A stretch of 41,220 nucleotides of DNA, taken from NCBI GenBank assembly GCA_024680815.1, contig JAILBQ010000123.1, forward strand, positions 1 through 41,220. Reading direction: 5' to 3'. This document shows, in pieces, positions 33,118 through 41,001 of the stretch (position 1 is its first letter; each line of letters begins with the position of its first letter). The notes under the pieces were generated by a model. It did not search any database, was not told the DNA's origin, and saw nothing but the letters and a program-made list of their open reading frames with translations. A program made the position numbers and the translations under genes. The DNA comes from Lachnospiraceae bacterium (lineage in GTDB: Bacteria; Bacillota; Clostridia; Lachnospirales; Lachnospiraceae).

Positions 33118-34293
33118 ATGAAGGAAATCAGAAATATTCTGGTGACGGGCGCCGGAGGCTTTGTGGGAAAAAATCTGGTGTCCGAGCTGGAGAATATACG
33201 TACCGGAAAAGAAAAAAATTCTCCCATAGGCCCTGAAATCCGGGTGAAGTGCATTGAGAAGGATACGCCGGAGGAGCTTTTTAAGGAATACTGCGCTTCG
33301 GCGGACTTTGTTTTCCATCTGGCCGGGGTCAACCGCCCCGAAAGGGAAGAGGATTATATGGAGGGAAACGCAGGGCTTACCGAAAGGCTTCTTAATGCTT
33401 TGCGGGAAGCCGGAAATACTCCGCCCGTCATGCTCTCCTCCTCGACTCAGGCCGCTCTCGACAATCCCTATGGTGAAAGCAAGCGCAGAGCGGAGGAAGC
33501 GGTTCGCGAATACGGTCGTGAAACGGGAGCGGCGGTTTTTGTCTACCGTTTCACGAATATCTTCGGAAAGTGGTGTCAGCCGAACTATAATTCGGCGGTT
33601 GCCACTTTCTGCCATAATATAGCCCATGATCTTCCGATTCAGGTCCGGGACCCCAAAGCCGTTTTAAAGCTTATCTACATAGACGATGTTGTAGCGGAGC
33701 TTATAAACGCTCTGGCAGGGAAAGAGCGGCGGGGCGGGGAGTTCTGCCTGGTGGAGCCTGTTTTTGAGGTAAGCCTCGGGCGCCTTTCAGAGCTTATCAC
33801 CTCCTTTGACGAAGGGAGGAAAGCCCTTCAGGTGCCGGACGTGGGGGATGCTTTTGTACGGCGGCTCTATTCCACGTATTTATCTTATCTTCCGGAAGAA
33901 AAGGTTGTCTGCCCGGCGGAAAGCCACGCCGATAAGCGCGGAAGCTTTACCGAGCTTATGAAGTTTTCCGGGGCAGGGCAGCTGTCCGTTAACGTGATCC
34001 ACCCCGGTGAAGCCAAGGGCGAGCACTGGCACCATACGAAATGCGAAAAATTCGTGGTGCTTAAGGGGCAGGCTCTCGTGGAGATGCGACGGGTCGGAAC
34101 CTATGGAGAGGGGAAGGCTTTTCCGGTTCACCGCTTCGAGCTTTCCGGTGAGAAGCCGGTTGTGATTGATATTCTGCCGGGATTTGCCCACCGTATCCGC
34201 AACCTTTCGGATAAGGAGGAGCTGATAACCCTTATGTGGGCCAATGAAATCTTTGACCCCGCAAGAGCGGATACCTATCGCGAAATAGTTTGA
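33118..34293 (+). CDS. capF: CapF/WbjC-like NAD(P)-dependent sugar reductase with C-terminal cupin
   Basis: The 391-residue protein has the two-part layout of CapF/WbjC/FnlB: an N-terminal Rossmann domain (VTGAGGFVG at 9-17, and Tyr118-x3-Lys122 within NPYGESKRRAEE) and a C-terminal cupin (KRGSFTELMKFSGAGQLSV, then EHWHHTKCEKFVV from about 302). This family reduces a 4-keto UDP-sugar on the way to UDP-N-acetyl-L-fucosamine for surface polysaccharide. Partner genes (CapE and CapG types) are not in the window, so it stands alone here. It is unrelated to the CIS by function, though it could affect the cell surface. Confidence 0.85.
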   Translation: MKEIRNILVTGAGGFVGKNLVSELENIRTGKEKNSPIGPEIRVKCIEKDTPEELFKEYCASADFVFHLAGVNRPEREEDYMEGNAGLTERLLNALREAGNTPPVMLSSSTQAALDNPYGESKRRAEEAVREYGRETGAAVFVYRFTNIFGKWCQPNYNSAVATFCHNIAHDLPIQVRDPKAVLKLIYIDDVVAELINALAGKERRGGEFCLVEPVFEVSLGRLSELITSFDEGRKALQVPDVGDAFVRRLYSTYLSYLPEEKVVCPAESHADKRGSFTELMKFSGAGQLSVNVIHPGEAKGEHWHHTKCEKFVVLKGQALVEMRRVGTYGEGKAFPVHRFELSGEKPVVIDILPGFAHRIRNLSDKEELITLMWANEIFDPARADTYREIV

Positions 34294-34297
34294 ACTG

Positions 34298-34306
34298 TGT
34301 TATAAT
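34298..34306 (+). promoter_or_regulatory. Extended -10 promoter of the MBL-fold gene
   Basis: TGT-TATAAT at 34298-34306 is a consensus extended -10 in the 51-base gap. The start point should be near 34313, leaving a 32-base leader with an AGGAGGA site before the ATG at 34345. Confidence 0.6.
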
Positions 34307-34344
34307 AAATATTTCCAAAACCATTTCAGGAGGACAGGACTCTT

Positions 34345-34941
34345 ATGGCACGGCTTTTGTTTCAGGGACACGGCAGCTTTCGGGTGGTGACGAACAGCAA
34401 TATCGTAATTTATCTGGATCCCTATGCCGGAGGAGGGTACGACATACCTGCTGACATTATTCTTGTGACGCATCAGCATTCCGATCACAACAGGGTTGAG
34501 ATGGTGCCGAGAAAGCCCGGCTGTGTGGTATATCAGAATACCAGCGCGCTCCGGGCCGGAGTGTATAAAAAGACCGTGATTAACGGAATCCCGGTGGAAG
34601 CGGTGGAGGCCTATAACGGAAACCACGACAGAGAGGAATGCGTGGGTTATGTTATAAGCGTCGACGGGAAGACCCTCTATTTTGCCGGAGATACCTCCCG
34701 AACAAAGCAGATGGAGGAGCTTGCGAAGCGGAATCTGGATTACTGCTTCCTGCCCTGCGACGGAATCTACAATATGGATGTTGACGGGGCCATCGACTGC
34801 GCAAACCTTCTGGGGGCGGCGCATGCAGTTCCGGTACACATGGTTCCCGGCAGGCTTTTTGACCGGGCAATTGCGGATGAATTTGCCGCAGGCGTGAAAA
34901 ATGCGCTGATTCTTGAGGCCGGGAAGGAGATAGGGCTTTAA
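34345..34941 (+). CDS. MBL-fold metal-dependent hydrolase (UPF0173-like)
   Basis: The 198-residue protein is a short metallo-beta-lactamase-fold hydrolase: HQHSDH at residues 43-48 supplies the metal ligands, and YFAGDTSRTKQMEEL carries the conserved Asp. The opening GHGSFRVVTNSNIVIYLDPY resembles the UPF0173 / UlaG-like subgroup, whose substrates are mostly unknown. The protein has no signal peptide. It has its own promoter and a strong AGGAGGA site. The downstream nrd operon also has its own promoter, so it is probably monocistronic. Confidence 0.85.
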   Translation: MARLLFQGHGSFRVVTNSNIVIYLDPYAGGGYDIPADIILVTHQHSDHNRVEMVPRKPGCVVYQNTSALRAGVYKKTVINGIPVEAVEAYNGNHDREECVGYVISVDGKTLYFAGDTSRTKQMEELAKRNLDYCFLPCDGIYNMDVDGAIDCANLLGAAHAVPVHMVPGRLFDRAIADEFAAGVKNALILEAGKEIGL

Positions 34942-34962
34942 CAGGGGGCATTTGAATCCGGC

Positions 34963-34991
34963 TTGACAGGAACGGGATTTCGCCATATAAT
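34963..34991 (+). promoter_or_regulatory. Consensus sigma-A promoter of nrdDG
   Basis: TTGACA (34963-34968), a 17-base spacer and TATAAT (34986-34991) match the housekeeping consensus at all twelve positions. It lies about 130 bases before nrdD. Such a strong promoter fits a gene held down by a repressor; the NrdR-like boxes overlap and follow the -10. Confidence 0.9.
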
Positions 34992-35005
34992 ACAACATAT
35001 AGTGG
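34990..35005 (+). promoter_or_regulatory. NrdR box 1
   Basis: ATACAACATATAGTGG matches the NrdR consensus ACACWATATATWGTGT (from memory) at 13 of 16 positions. It overlaps the last two bases of the -10 and the start point, so binding would block initiation. Confidence 0.7.
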
Positions 35006-35020
35006 TTGGAGAGAAGAAAC

Positions 35021-35036
35021 CCACCATATTTAGTTT
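35021..35036 (+). promoter_or_regulatory. NrdR box 2
   Basis: CCACCATATTTAGTTT matches the same consensus at 12 of 16 positions. Its start is exactly 31 bases after that of box 1, the paired spacing (about three helical turns) typical of NrdR sites. Confidence 0.65.
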
Positions 35037-35045
35037 CAAAACAGA

Positions 35046-35107
35046 ACGGCTTCGCAGAAATGCGGGCCGTTTCACTCTCGAAAGAGAGTCCGGCGGAGTG
35101 CGCTCCG
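35046..35107 (+). ncRNA. Structured nrdD leader: three tandem tetraloop hairpins
   Basis: Three hairpins lie in a row. ACGGC/GCCGT enclosing CGCA-GAAA-TGCG spans 35046-35070. ACTCTC-GAAA-GAGAGT spans 35074-35089. CGGAG-TGCG-CTCCG spans 35094-35107. The last ends 4 bases before the GGAGGGA ribosome site (35112-35118). No known riboswitch class comes to mind. It may act as an RNA switch or stability element for nrdD. Confidence 0.55.
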
Positions 35108-35122
35108 GGATGGAGGGACAGT

Positions 35123-37273
35123 ATGAATATAATAAAACGAAGCGGCAAGGAAGTGGAGTTTGACGGAACCAAGATAATCAATGCCGTGGAGAAGGCCAAT
35201 AAGGAGGTGCCGGAGGCGGACAGACTTACCGAAACCCAGGTGCTCCAGCTGGAACGCAACGTTGAGGCGAAGTGCGCCCAGATGGGGCGCGCCATGGGAG
35301 TGGAGGAGATTCAGGATCTTGTGGAAAACGAGATCATGGAGGCCCGCAAATTTGAGGCTGCCCGGAAATATATCACCTACCGCTACACAAGAAAGGTACT
35401 TCGAAACGCCAATACAACGGACAAACAGATCTTAAGCCTCATTGAACGGGACAACGAGGTTGTCAAACAGGAAAACTCCAATAAAAATCCCATAGAGAAT
35501 TCCGTGCAGAGGGACTATATGGCCGGTGAGGTAAGCCGGGATATCACGAAGCGTCTGCTCCTGCCCGATTTCATCGTGAAGGCGGACGAGGAGGGGATCA
35601 TTCATTTCCACGACTCCGATTATTTCGCCCAGCACATGCATAACTGCTGTCTGGTGAACCTGGAGGACATGCTGATGAACGGCACCGTCATCTCCAAGAC
35701 CATGATAGAGTCCCCCAAGAGCTTTGCCACGGCCTGCAACATTGCCACCCAGTGTATCGCCCAGATCGCCAGTTCCCAGTACGGCGGGCAGAGCATCACC
35801 CTGTCCCATCTGGTGCCCTTCGTAAATGTGAGCCGTATGAAGCTCAGGGAGGCCGTTAAGGAGGAATTTGACAGCGAAGGGATTGAAGTTACCGAAGAAA
35901 AGATAAACAGTATCGCGGAAAAGAGGCTGCTGCGGGAAATACGGGACGGTATGCAGACCATCCAGTACCAGGTGGAGACTCTTATGACCACAAACGGGCA
36001 GGCTCCTTTCATCACGGTATTCATGTGGATTAATGAAGTAGAGGAGCCTTTGCGGCATGATCTCTCGCTCCTTATTGAGGCGATGCTTGAGGAGCGCATA
36101 ACCGGAGTCAAAAATGCGAAAGGGGTTTACATAACTCCGGCTTTTCCGAAGCTGATATACTGCCTGGACGAAAACAACACCTATCCGGGGAGTGAGTATT
36201 TCTATCTTACGGAGCTTGCGGCGAAATGCACGGCAAAGCGCATGGTTCCGGATTATATCAGCGCGAAGGTTATGCGTTCCTTAAAGCAGGGAGACATCTA
36301 TCCCTGTATGGGGTGCCGCAGCTTCTTAACGCCTGATCCGAAAAACCATAAATATTACGGAAGGTTCAACCAGGGGGTTGTAACCATCAATCTTGTGGAT
36401 GCGGCCTGTTCCTCCGGGGGCGACGAAGAAAAGTTCTGGGAGATTCTGGAGGACCGTCTGGAGAATATCTGTTATCCGGCTCTTATGGCCAGGCATAACC
36501 GTCTTATGGGCACTCCCTCGGATGTGGCGCCGATCCTCTGGCAGCACGGGGCGCTTGCCCGCCTGGCTCCGGGAGAGACGATCGATAAGCTTCTTTATGA
36601 CAACTATTCCACGATTTCCCTGGGCTATGCCGGGATATGCGAGATGACAAAATACATGAAGGGCTGTTCCCACACGGAGGAGCCCGGGACGGATTTTGCC
36701 CTGAAGGTTATGCAGTACTTAAACGATAAATGTGCCGGGTGGCGCAGGAAGACCAATATTTCCTTCAGTATCTACGGCACGCCGCTGGAGAGCACCACGT
36801 ACAAGTTCGCGAAATGCCTCCAGAAGCGTTTCGGAATTATCAGGGGAGTGACGGACAAAAATTATATCACCAACAGCTATCATGTCCACGTGACCGAAGA
36901 AATCGACGCTTTTTCCAAGCTTAAATTCGAGTCACGTTTCCAGGAGCTTTCTCCCGGCGGCGCCATTTCCTATGTGGAGGTGCCCAACATGCAGAATAAT
37001 ATCGAGGCGGTGCTTTCCGTCATGCAGTTCATATATGAAAACATTATGTATGCCGAGCTTAACACAAAGAGCGATTATTGCCAGGAATGCGGCTATGAGG
37101 GGGAGATCAGCATTGTGGAATATAAGGGGAAGCTTATCTGGAAATGCCCCAACTGCGGAAACACCGACCAGAATCTTATGAACGTGGCCAGACGTACCTG
37201 CGGATATATAGGAACAAACTTCTGGAACCAGGGGCGCACCCAGGAAATCGCGGAACGGGTCATGCACCTTTAA
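35123..37273 (+). CDS. nrdD: Anaerobic (class III) ribonucleoside-triphosphate reductase
   Basis: The ATG at 35123, after GGAGGGA, is chosen over an upstream in-frame TTG at 35006 that lies inside the operator region; this gives 716 residues. An N-terminal ATP-cone (IKRSGKEVEFDGTKIINAVE) handles allosteric control. The catalytic domain contains GRFNQGVVTINLVDAA and NRLMGTPSDVAPILWQHGA. A zinc site (CQEC...CPNC) precedes the C-terminal glycyl radical loop RTCGYIGTNFWNQ, with Gly694 as the radical site. It reduces ribonucleotides to deoxyribonucleotides without oxygen, after activation by NrdG, whose gene starts 10 bases downstream. Regulation by NrdR is suggested by the paired boxes. Confidence 0.97.
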   Translation: MNIIKRSGKEVEFDGTKIINAVEKANKEVPEADRLTETQVLQLERNVEAKCAQMGRAMGVEEIQDLVENEIMEARKFEAARKYITYRYTRKVLRNANTTDKQILSLIERDNEVVKQENSNKNPIENSVQRDYMAGEVSRDITKRLLLPDFIVKADEEGIIHFHDSDYFAQHMHNCCLVNLEDMLMNGTVISKTMIESPKSFATACNIATQCIAQIASSQYGGQSITLSHLVPFVNVSRMKLREAVKEEFDSEGIEVTEEKINSIAEKRLLREIRDGMQTIQYQVETLMTTNGQAPFITVFMWINEVEEPLRHDLSLLIEAMLEERITGVKNAKGVYITPAFPKLIYCLDENNTYPGSEYFYLTELAAKCTAKRMVPDYISAKVMRSLKQGDIYPCMGCRSFLTPDPKNHKYYGRFNQGVVTINLVDAACSSGGDEEKFWEILEDRLENICYPALMARHNRLMGTPSDVAPILWQHGALARLAPGETIDKLLYDNYSTISLGYAGICEMTKYMKGCSHTEEPGTDFALKVMQYLNDKCAGWRRKTNISFSIYGTPLESTTYKFAKCLQKRFGIIRGVTDKNYITNSYHVHVTEEIDAFSKLKFESRFQELSPGGAISYVEVPNMQNNIEAVLSVMQFIYENIMYAELNTKSDYCQECGYEGEISIVEYKGKLIWKCPNCGNTDQNLMNVARRTCGYIGTNFWNQGRTQEIAERVMHL

Positions 37274-37283
37274 TCGGCGGAAT

Positions 37284-37820
37284 ATGCGTTACGGTAAGAT
37301 AAAGTATTTTGACATAGCAGACGGCGTCGGAGTGCGCACAGCTCTCTTTGTTTCAGGCTGCACTCACCGTTGTCCCGGGTGTTTCAATCCGGAGACCTGG
37401 GATTTTAATTACGGCGAGGAATTTACCGGGGAAACGGCGGAAGAGATAATTGAGAAAAGCGCTCCGCCCTATATTGCGGGGCTGACCCTTCTGGGAGGGG
37501 AACCCATGGAGCCGGAGAACCAGCGCTCTCTTCTCCCTTTTGTCAGGACTTTCAGGGAGAGGCTGCCGGGAAAGAGCGTCTGGTGTTATACGGGCTATAT
37601 TTATGAAAAGGATCTGAAAAAAGAAGAGGGAAGGGCTCACTGTGAGGTTACCGATGAGCTCCTTTCCCTCATTGATATTCTGGTGGACGGAGAATTTGAT
37701 GAGAGCTTAAAAAACCTTTCCCTTCATTTCCGCGGTTCCGAAAACCAGCATGTCATTGACCTTAAAACCGGGGAATATCTCTATATGGACGACCCCGGAA
37801 AGACGCTGAACGGTTCCTGA
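37284..37820 (+). CDS. nrdG: Anaerobic RNR activating protein (radical SAM)
   Basis: The 178-residue protein is a radical SAM activase: the CTHRCPGC motif (Cys26, Cys30, Cys33) binds the 4Fe-4S cluster, and LLGGEPME is the S-adenosylmethionine GGE motif. VWCYTGYIYE is also typical of NrdG. It uses SAM to form the glycyl radical on NrdD. It follows nrdD by 10 bases as one operon. Its end is 9 bases from the stop of the converging minus-strand gene, with no clear terminator between them. Confidence 0.96.
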   Translation: MRYGKIKYFDIADGVGVRTALFVSGCTHRCPGCFNPETWDFNYGEEFTGETAEEIIEKSAPPYIAGLTLLGGEPMEPENQRSLLPFVRTFRERLPGKSVWCYTGYIYEKDLKKEEGRAHCEVTDELLSLIDILVDGEFDESLKNLSLHFRGSENQHVIDLKTGEYLYMDDPGKTLNGS

Positions 37821-37829
37821 AGCGATTGC

Positions 37830-39896
37830 CTATCTGTGAAGGAAGCCGTACTGCTCCGTGATTTCCTCCGGGACATCCCGGCCCGTGGCCTGGATTTTCT
37901 TTATAAGATTGTCCATCGTATGAACCTTGGCGGAAACCTTTACCCGATAGCGCTTTATGGTTTCCTCGTACTGAGGGTTCGAGGCGAGCTGGTCGCGGAT
38001 TTCCTTTGAAGGCGGACAATAGGTGAACATGATGTCCCGGGCGATTTTGTTAAGCCTGGGCGATCCGGCTGTTTCAAAGCTTATGTAGAGAATGTAGTCC
38101 ATGACAAAGCAGTTGCGGTAGTTGTTGTTTGCCTTGGCGAGCTGCTGCTTGATCTTTTCCCGGGTCTCGGGAGATATTTCATGATTTTTCCTGTAAAACT
38201 GAAGATAGTCGAAATAGACGGAGGTTAAGGAAGGGTCGGTCACGTCGTTCCAGTGTACACCCTGCATCCGTTTGCACATCTCCCAGCGGAATTCACCGCA
38301 AAGCTTTATAAGGTTTTTCTCCAGATCTTCGCCTGTCATTATGGGAAGCAGCATCCGCGCGGGAGTCAGGCGGTTTCTGCCTTCGATTTCCTGCCACAGG
38401 GCACAGCGGGATCCGAAGTTCGGCATCAGGATAAAGACCGGAAGGATTTCCTTCTGAATATATTCCTGAACAATGCCGACTTTCTGATTGGAGTAGACCG
38501 TCTCCCGGCAGAAGCAGGAGAAATCTATGGAACGGATTTTCTTTATGATTTCCGAGATTTTCACGTATTCAAGGTAAGAGGTATCCACATCCCTTAAAAT
38601 ATTTACCTCATCCAGAATCGGGAGGAAGGTGATAACCCGCCCGAAGGTCATGCGGTTGCCCAGGGTAAAGAGATTTGTCATCTCAAAATCCAGACGGGCT
38701 TCGGGGTCTTTTAAGAGGGAACGCTCCTGCTTTTCGCTTAAATTTCCCCTGGTTCGCTCCTCCCGGAGATAGGAAGGATAGTCCAGGTCAAATTCGTTGC
38801 GGGAGGGCTCCACCTTCATATCGTAAATTTTGCAGAGCCATTCATACAGTGTCAGAACCCGGCCTGCGGGATCGGGTTTGTAATTCCAGGCAAGTTCTGA
38901 AAGTTTTACCGTGTTTTCCTCTCCGACAAGCTTTTCATCCACAAAACCAAACATGAGGAAGAGCCGGATTTCGAGAGGGACATCTTTAATCCCGCTTAAA
39001 TTGCGGGCTTTGAGGAAGATAGCCTTGTAAATCTGATAAAACAGAGTCGTGATCTCCATGCGGAGAGCACGCATCTCGTCCGAAGTGTCGTTGTGCTGGG
39101 GAGTTTTTCTGTATTTTTCCACCAGCTCCTTAAATTTAAGGGTCACATCAAGACTTTCACCGGAAAAGTTGAGAATCGTATTCATGGCGTCATGCACTAC
39201 CGGAACATCCCCTCCGGAGGAAGAGGACGCGGCCTGGGAGCGCATGGCCATCCCCTCGAGCTCGTGATTTGTTTTTTCCTGATAGCCAAGGAAAGAACGG
39301 AGAGCCGTGCTGATTTCCCTTAAGAATCCGGAGGCGTGAAGGATGACCCCGGTGCAGATTCCGTTTCCAAGTGGATAAAAGCTTTTTCTGAGTACCGGAT
39401 CCTGGCTGAAGAGGTCGCTGAAATATTCCTTCTCCCATTCCGGCGGCTGCCAGGGCACGGGGGGTTTAAGAGCCTCAACGCCGGGAAGCTTAACGGTTTC
39501 TCCGGTTAAGAGCCGGAATTGCTCATAGTCCTTCTGGGATTTTTCGAAAAGTCCCGCAGCGGTTTTAAAGGCATTATCGCACTCCTCCAGCATGTCGTGG
39601 ACGCCAAGCACCGAAGCTCCGGTTAAAAAGACGCTGATTTTCGGATTCAGCTTTATGATTTTGGGCAGATCGTCTTTCTCGTTATAATTATAGGTAAAGA
39701 CAGTGGTATCGGTCTCGGCGGTATAGGTAAAACCGTACTCCTCCCCCGGGAGACACTCCAGACCTATCATATATCCGTTTCGAACGGTTACACCACAGGA
39801 CAGGGTCACCTCTCCTGCCAGAATTACATCCAGGGAGGAAACGGTATCGTCAGCGGAATGTATGACGGACCCTGCCTGATATTCAACTTTTCCCAT
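37830..39896 (-). CDS. Cyclic-nucleotide-binding-domain protein of unknown function
   Basis: The first 110 residues of this 688-residue protein look like a cNMP-binding (Crp-type) beta-barrel: EYQAGSVIHSADDTVSSLDV, ILAGEVTLSCGVTVRNGYMI, and PGEEYGFTYTAETDTTVFTY. No helix-turn-helix or membrane segment follows. The remaining 570 residues are mostly helical and unrecognised, with TTLFYQIYKAIFLKARNLSG-like helices. It is likely a cytoplasmic sensor-effector rather than a DNA-binding regulator. It has its own promoter and a GGAGGA site 6 bases before the ATG. Its place between nrd and flagellar genes gives no clear role; cNMP-domain proteins also occur in some CIS clusters, but that link is loose. 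Confidence 0.8.
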   Translation of the reverse strand: MGKVEYQAGSVIHSADDTVSSLDVILAGEVTLSCGVTVRNGYMIGLECLPGEEYGFTYTAETDTTVFTYNYNEKDDLPKIIKLNPKISVFLTGASVLGVHDMLEECDNAFKTAAGLFEKSQKDYEQFRLLTGETVKLPGVEALKPPVPWQPPEWEKEYFSDLFSQDPVLRKSFYPLGNGICTGVILHASGFLREISTALRSFLGYQEKTNHELEGMAMRSQAASSSSGGDVPVVHDAMNTILNFSGESLDVTLKFKELVEKYRKTPQHNDTSDEMRALRMEITTLFYQIYKAIFLKARNLSGIKDVPLEIRLFLMFGFVDEKLVGEENTVKLSELAWNYKPDPAGRVLTLYEWLCKIYDMKVEPSRNEFDLDYPSYLREERTRGNLSEKQERSLLKDPEARLDFEMTNLFTLGNRMTFGRVITFLPILDEVNILRDVDTSYLEYVKISEIIKKIRSIDFSCFCRETVYSNQKVGIVQEYIQKEILPVFILMPNFGSRCALWQEIEGRNRLTPARMLLPIMTGEDLEKNLIKLCGEFRWEMCKRMQGVHWNDVTDPSLTSVYFDYLQFYRKNHEISPETREKIKQQLAKANNNYRNCFVMDYILYISFETAGSPRLNKIARDIMFTYCPPSKEIRDQLASNPQYEETIKRYRVKVSAKVHTMDNLIKKIQATGRDVPEEITEQYGFLHR

Positions 39897-39939
39897 GAAA
39901 ATCCTCCATTAGCTTTGACGCCTGACTCTTCTCTAATAT

Positions 39940-39967
39940 ATAATAAGTAAAAACGGGCAAAAGTCAA
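39940..39967 (-). promoter_or_regulatory. Sigma-A promoter of the cNMP-domain gene
   Basis: Read on the minus strand: TTGACT (39967-39962), a 16-base spacer and TATTAT (39945-39940). The start point would be near 39933, giving a leader of about 36 bases before the ATG at 39896. Confidence 0.6.
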
Positions 39968-39994
39968 ATTTTTCGAATTTTTTTAAAAACCCTC

Positions 39995-40021
39995 TAAAGT
40001 TATCCGGAGATTGTCCGATAA
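39995..40021 (+). promoter_or_regulatory. Sigma-28 (SigD/FliA) promoter of flgM
   Basis: TAAA at 39995-39998, a 15-base spacer and TCCGATAA at 40014-40021 match the flagellar sigma-28 consensus TAAA-N15-GCCGATAA with one mismatch. The leader to flgM is about 78 bases. FlgM being driven by the sigma factor it inhibits is the usual late-gene feedback. Confidence 0.85.
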
Positions 40022-40037
40022 ATAGTATAGAAAGTAG

Positions 40038-40064
40038 ATTGGCATATCAATATTTTGTGCCAAT
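40038..40064 (+). promoter_or_regulatory. Hairpin in the flgM leader
   Basis: ATTGGCA (40038-40044) and TGCCAAT (40058-40064) pair perfectly around a 13-base loop. A second small stem GTACA-AGA-TGTAC (40076-40088) sits just before the AGGGAGG ribosome site. Together they may limit access to the leader or stabilise the flgM message. Confidence 0.45.
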
Positions 40065-40105
40065 GTAGTCAATAAGTACAAGATGTACGAAGGGAGGAAC
40101 CCGAA

Positions 40106-40390
40106 ATGCGTATCGGTGTTGATGCTTTAAATCAGATTCAACAGGTATACGGAACCAACAAAACCAGGAGAACACCCCAAAGCTCCTCTGTAAGTTACGG
40201 CAGAGACGCGGTGGAAATCTCCGGACTCGGCAAGGATCTTCAGGTGGCCAGACAGGCTGTAAAGAATGCTCCTGATGTCAGGGAGGATCTTGTGGCCTCC
40301 ATTAAGGCCCGCATTGATTCCGGCGAATATAATGTATCCGCCGAAAGCTTTGCCGACAAGCTTATGAAGAAATTCGAAGAACTTGGTTAA
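40106..40390 (+). CDS. flgM: Anti-sigma-28 factor
   Basis: The 94-residue protein fits FlgM: MRIGVDALNQIQQVYGTNK at the start, DAVEISGLGKDLQVARQAV in the middle, and the C-terminal sigma-binding helices DVREDLVASIKARIDSGEY and SAESFADKLMKKF. It binds and inhibits sigma-28 until the flagellar hook is complete and FlgM is exported. A GGGAGGA site precedes the ATG and a sigma-28 promoter lies 85 bases upstream. It is followed by flgN and flgK, the standard order. Confidence 0.93.
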   Translation: MRIGVDALNQIQQVYGTNKTRRTPQSSSVSYGRDAVEISGLGKDLQVARQAVKNAPDVREDLVASIKARIDSGEYNVSAESFADKLMKKFEELG

Positions 40391-40417
40391 AAACGCGTTT
40401 AATCCCGGAGGCTTTTT

Positions 40418-40936
40418 ATGGCAAGTCTTATCGAAGAGCTGATTACGGTTCTGGATGAGGAAGAAAAGAAATACCGGCTTCTGACCGGGCTTGCCGGAAA
40501 AAAGACCCCGGTGATCGTGGAAGGGAATATCGAAAAACTTCAAATTATCACGGATGAAGAACAGAAGCTCCTGGACGATATTGCCGCCCTTGATAAAAAA
40601 AGGGAAGAGGTTACGGCGGATATCGCAGGCGTGATCAACACGGATGTTAACACTTTGAAGCTTTCTATCCTTATAGAGGTGCTTGAACGCAGACCTAAAG
40701 AACATGACGCTCTCTCGGCGGTCTACGACAGGCTTAAGGGAACGATCGGGGAGTTAAGGGTTCTCAACGAGCAGAACCGGATCCTCATCACACAGCAGCT
40801 GGACATGATCGATTTTAACCTCTCTCTTGACAGAGCCATGAGAGAGGCCCCCGAAACCGGAAACTATAACAGGCATGCGGGAATTTCGGGAGATATGATG
40901 GGCAGTGCCAGCGGAGGCTTTGATGCGAAACAATGA
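40418..40936 (+). CDS. flgN: FlgN-type flagellar export chaperone
   Basis: This 172-residue helical protein matches FlgN: MASLIEELITVLDEEEKKYR, an LTGLAGKKTPVIVEGNIEKL segment and LRVLNEQNRILITQQLDMID near the C-terminus. FlgN holds the hook-associated proteins FlgK and FlgL before export. It lies between flgM and flgK, its usual place. A CCCGGAGG site precedes the ATG. The last 35 residues (GNYNRHAGISGDMMG onward) are probably disordered. Confidence 0.9.
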   Translation: MASLIEELITVLDEEEKKYRLLTGLAGKKTPVIVEGNIEKLQIITDEEQKLLDDIAALDKKREEVTADIAGVINTDVNTLKLSILIEVLERRPKEHDALSAVYDRLKGTIGELRVLNEQNRILITQQLDMIDFNLSLDRAMREAPETGNYNRHAGISGDMMGSASGGFDAKQ

Positions 40937-40944
40937 CGTGCTAT

Positions 40945-40977
40945 GAAAGTGCGGATTAAAAAGCAATCCGCACTTTC
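40945..40977 (+). repeat. Perfect 13-bp inverted repeat overlapping the flgK promoter
   Basis: GAAAGTGCGGATT (40945-40957) is the exact reverse complement of AATCCGCACTTTC (40965-40977), with a 7-base loop. The sigma-28 -35 starts on its left arm and the -10 starts on its right arm. Transcripts from flgMN would carry this hairpin; no T-run follows. Confidence 0.8.
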
Positions 40978-40983
40978 CGATAA
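40957..40983 (+). promoter_or_regulatory. Sigma-28 promoter of flgK
   Basis: TAAA at 40957-40960, a 15-base spacer and TCCGATAA at 40976-40983 match the flgM promoter in both elements and spacing. The predicted start is near 40990, only about 12 bases before the flgK ATG, just ahead of the GAGGTG ribosome site (40991-40996). Confidence 0.8.
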
Positions 40984-41001
40984 AGATCACGAGGTGTATC
41001 C

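Noticed and set aside
35006-35122. Upstream TTG start extending NrdD by 39 residues
   Set aside because: It falls within the NrdR boxes and leader hairpins, lacks a ribosome site, and the ATG at 35123 begins exactly at the family's ATP-cone.
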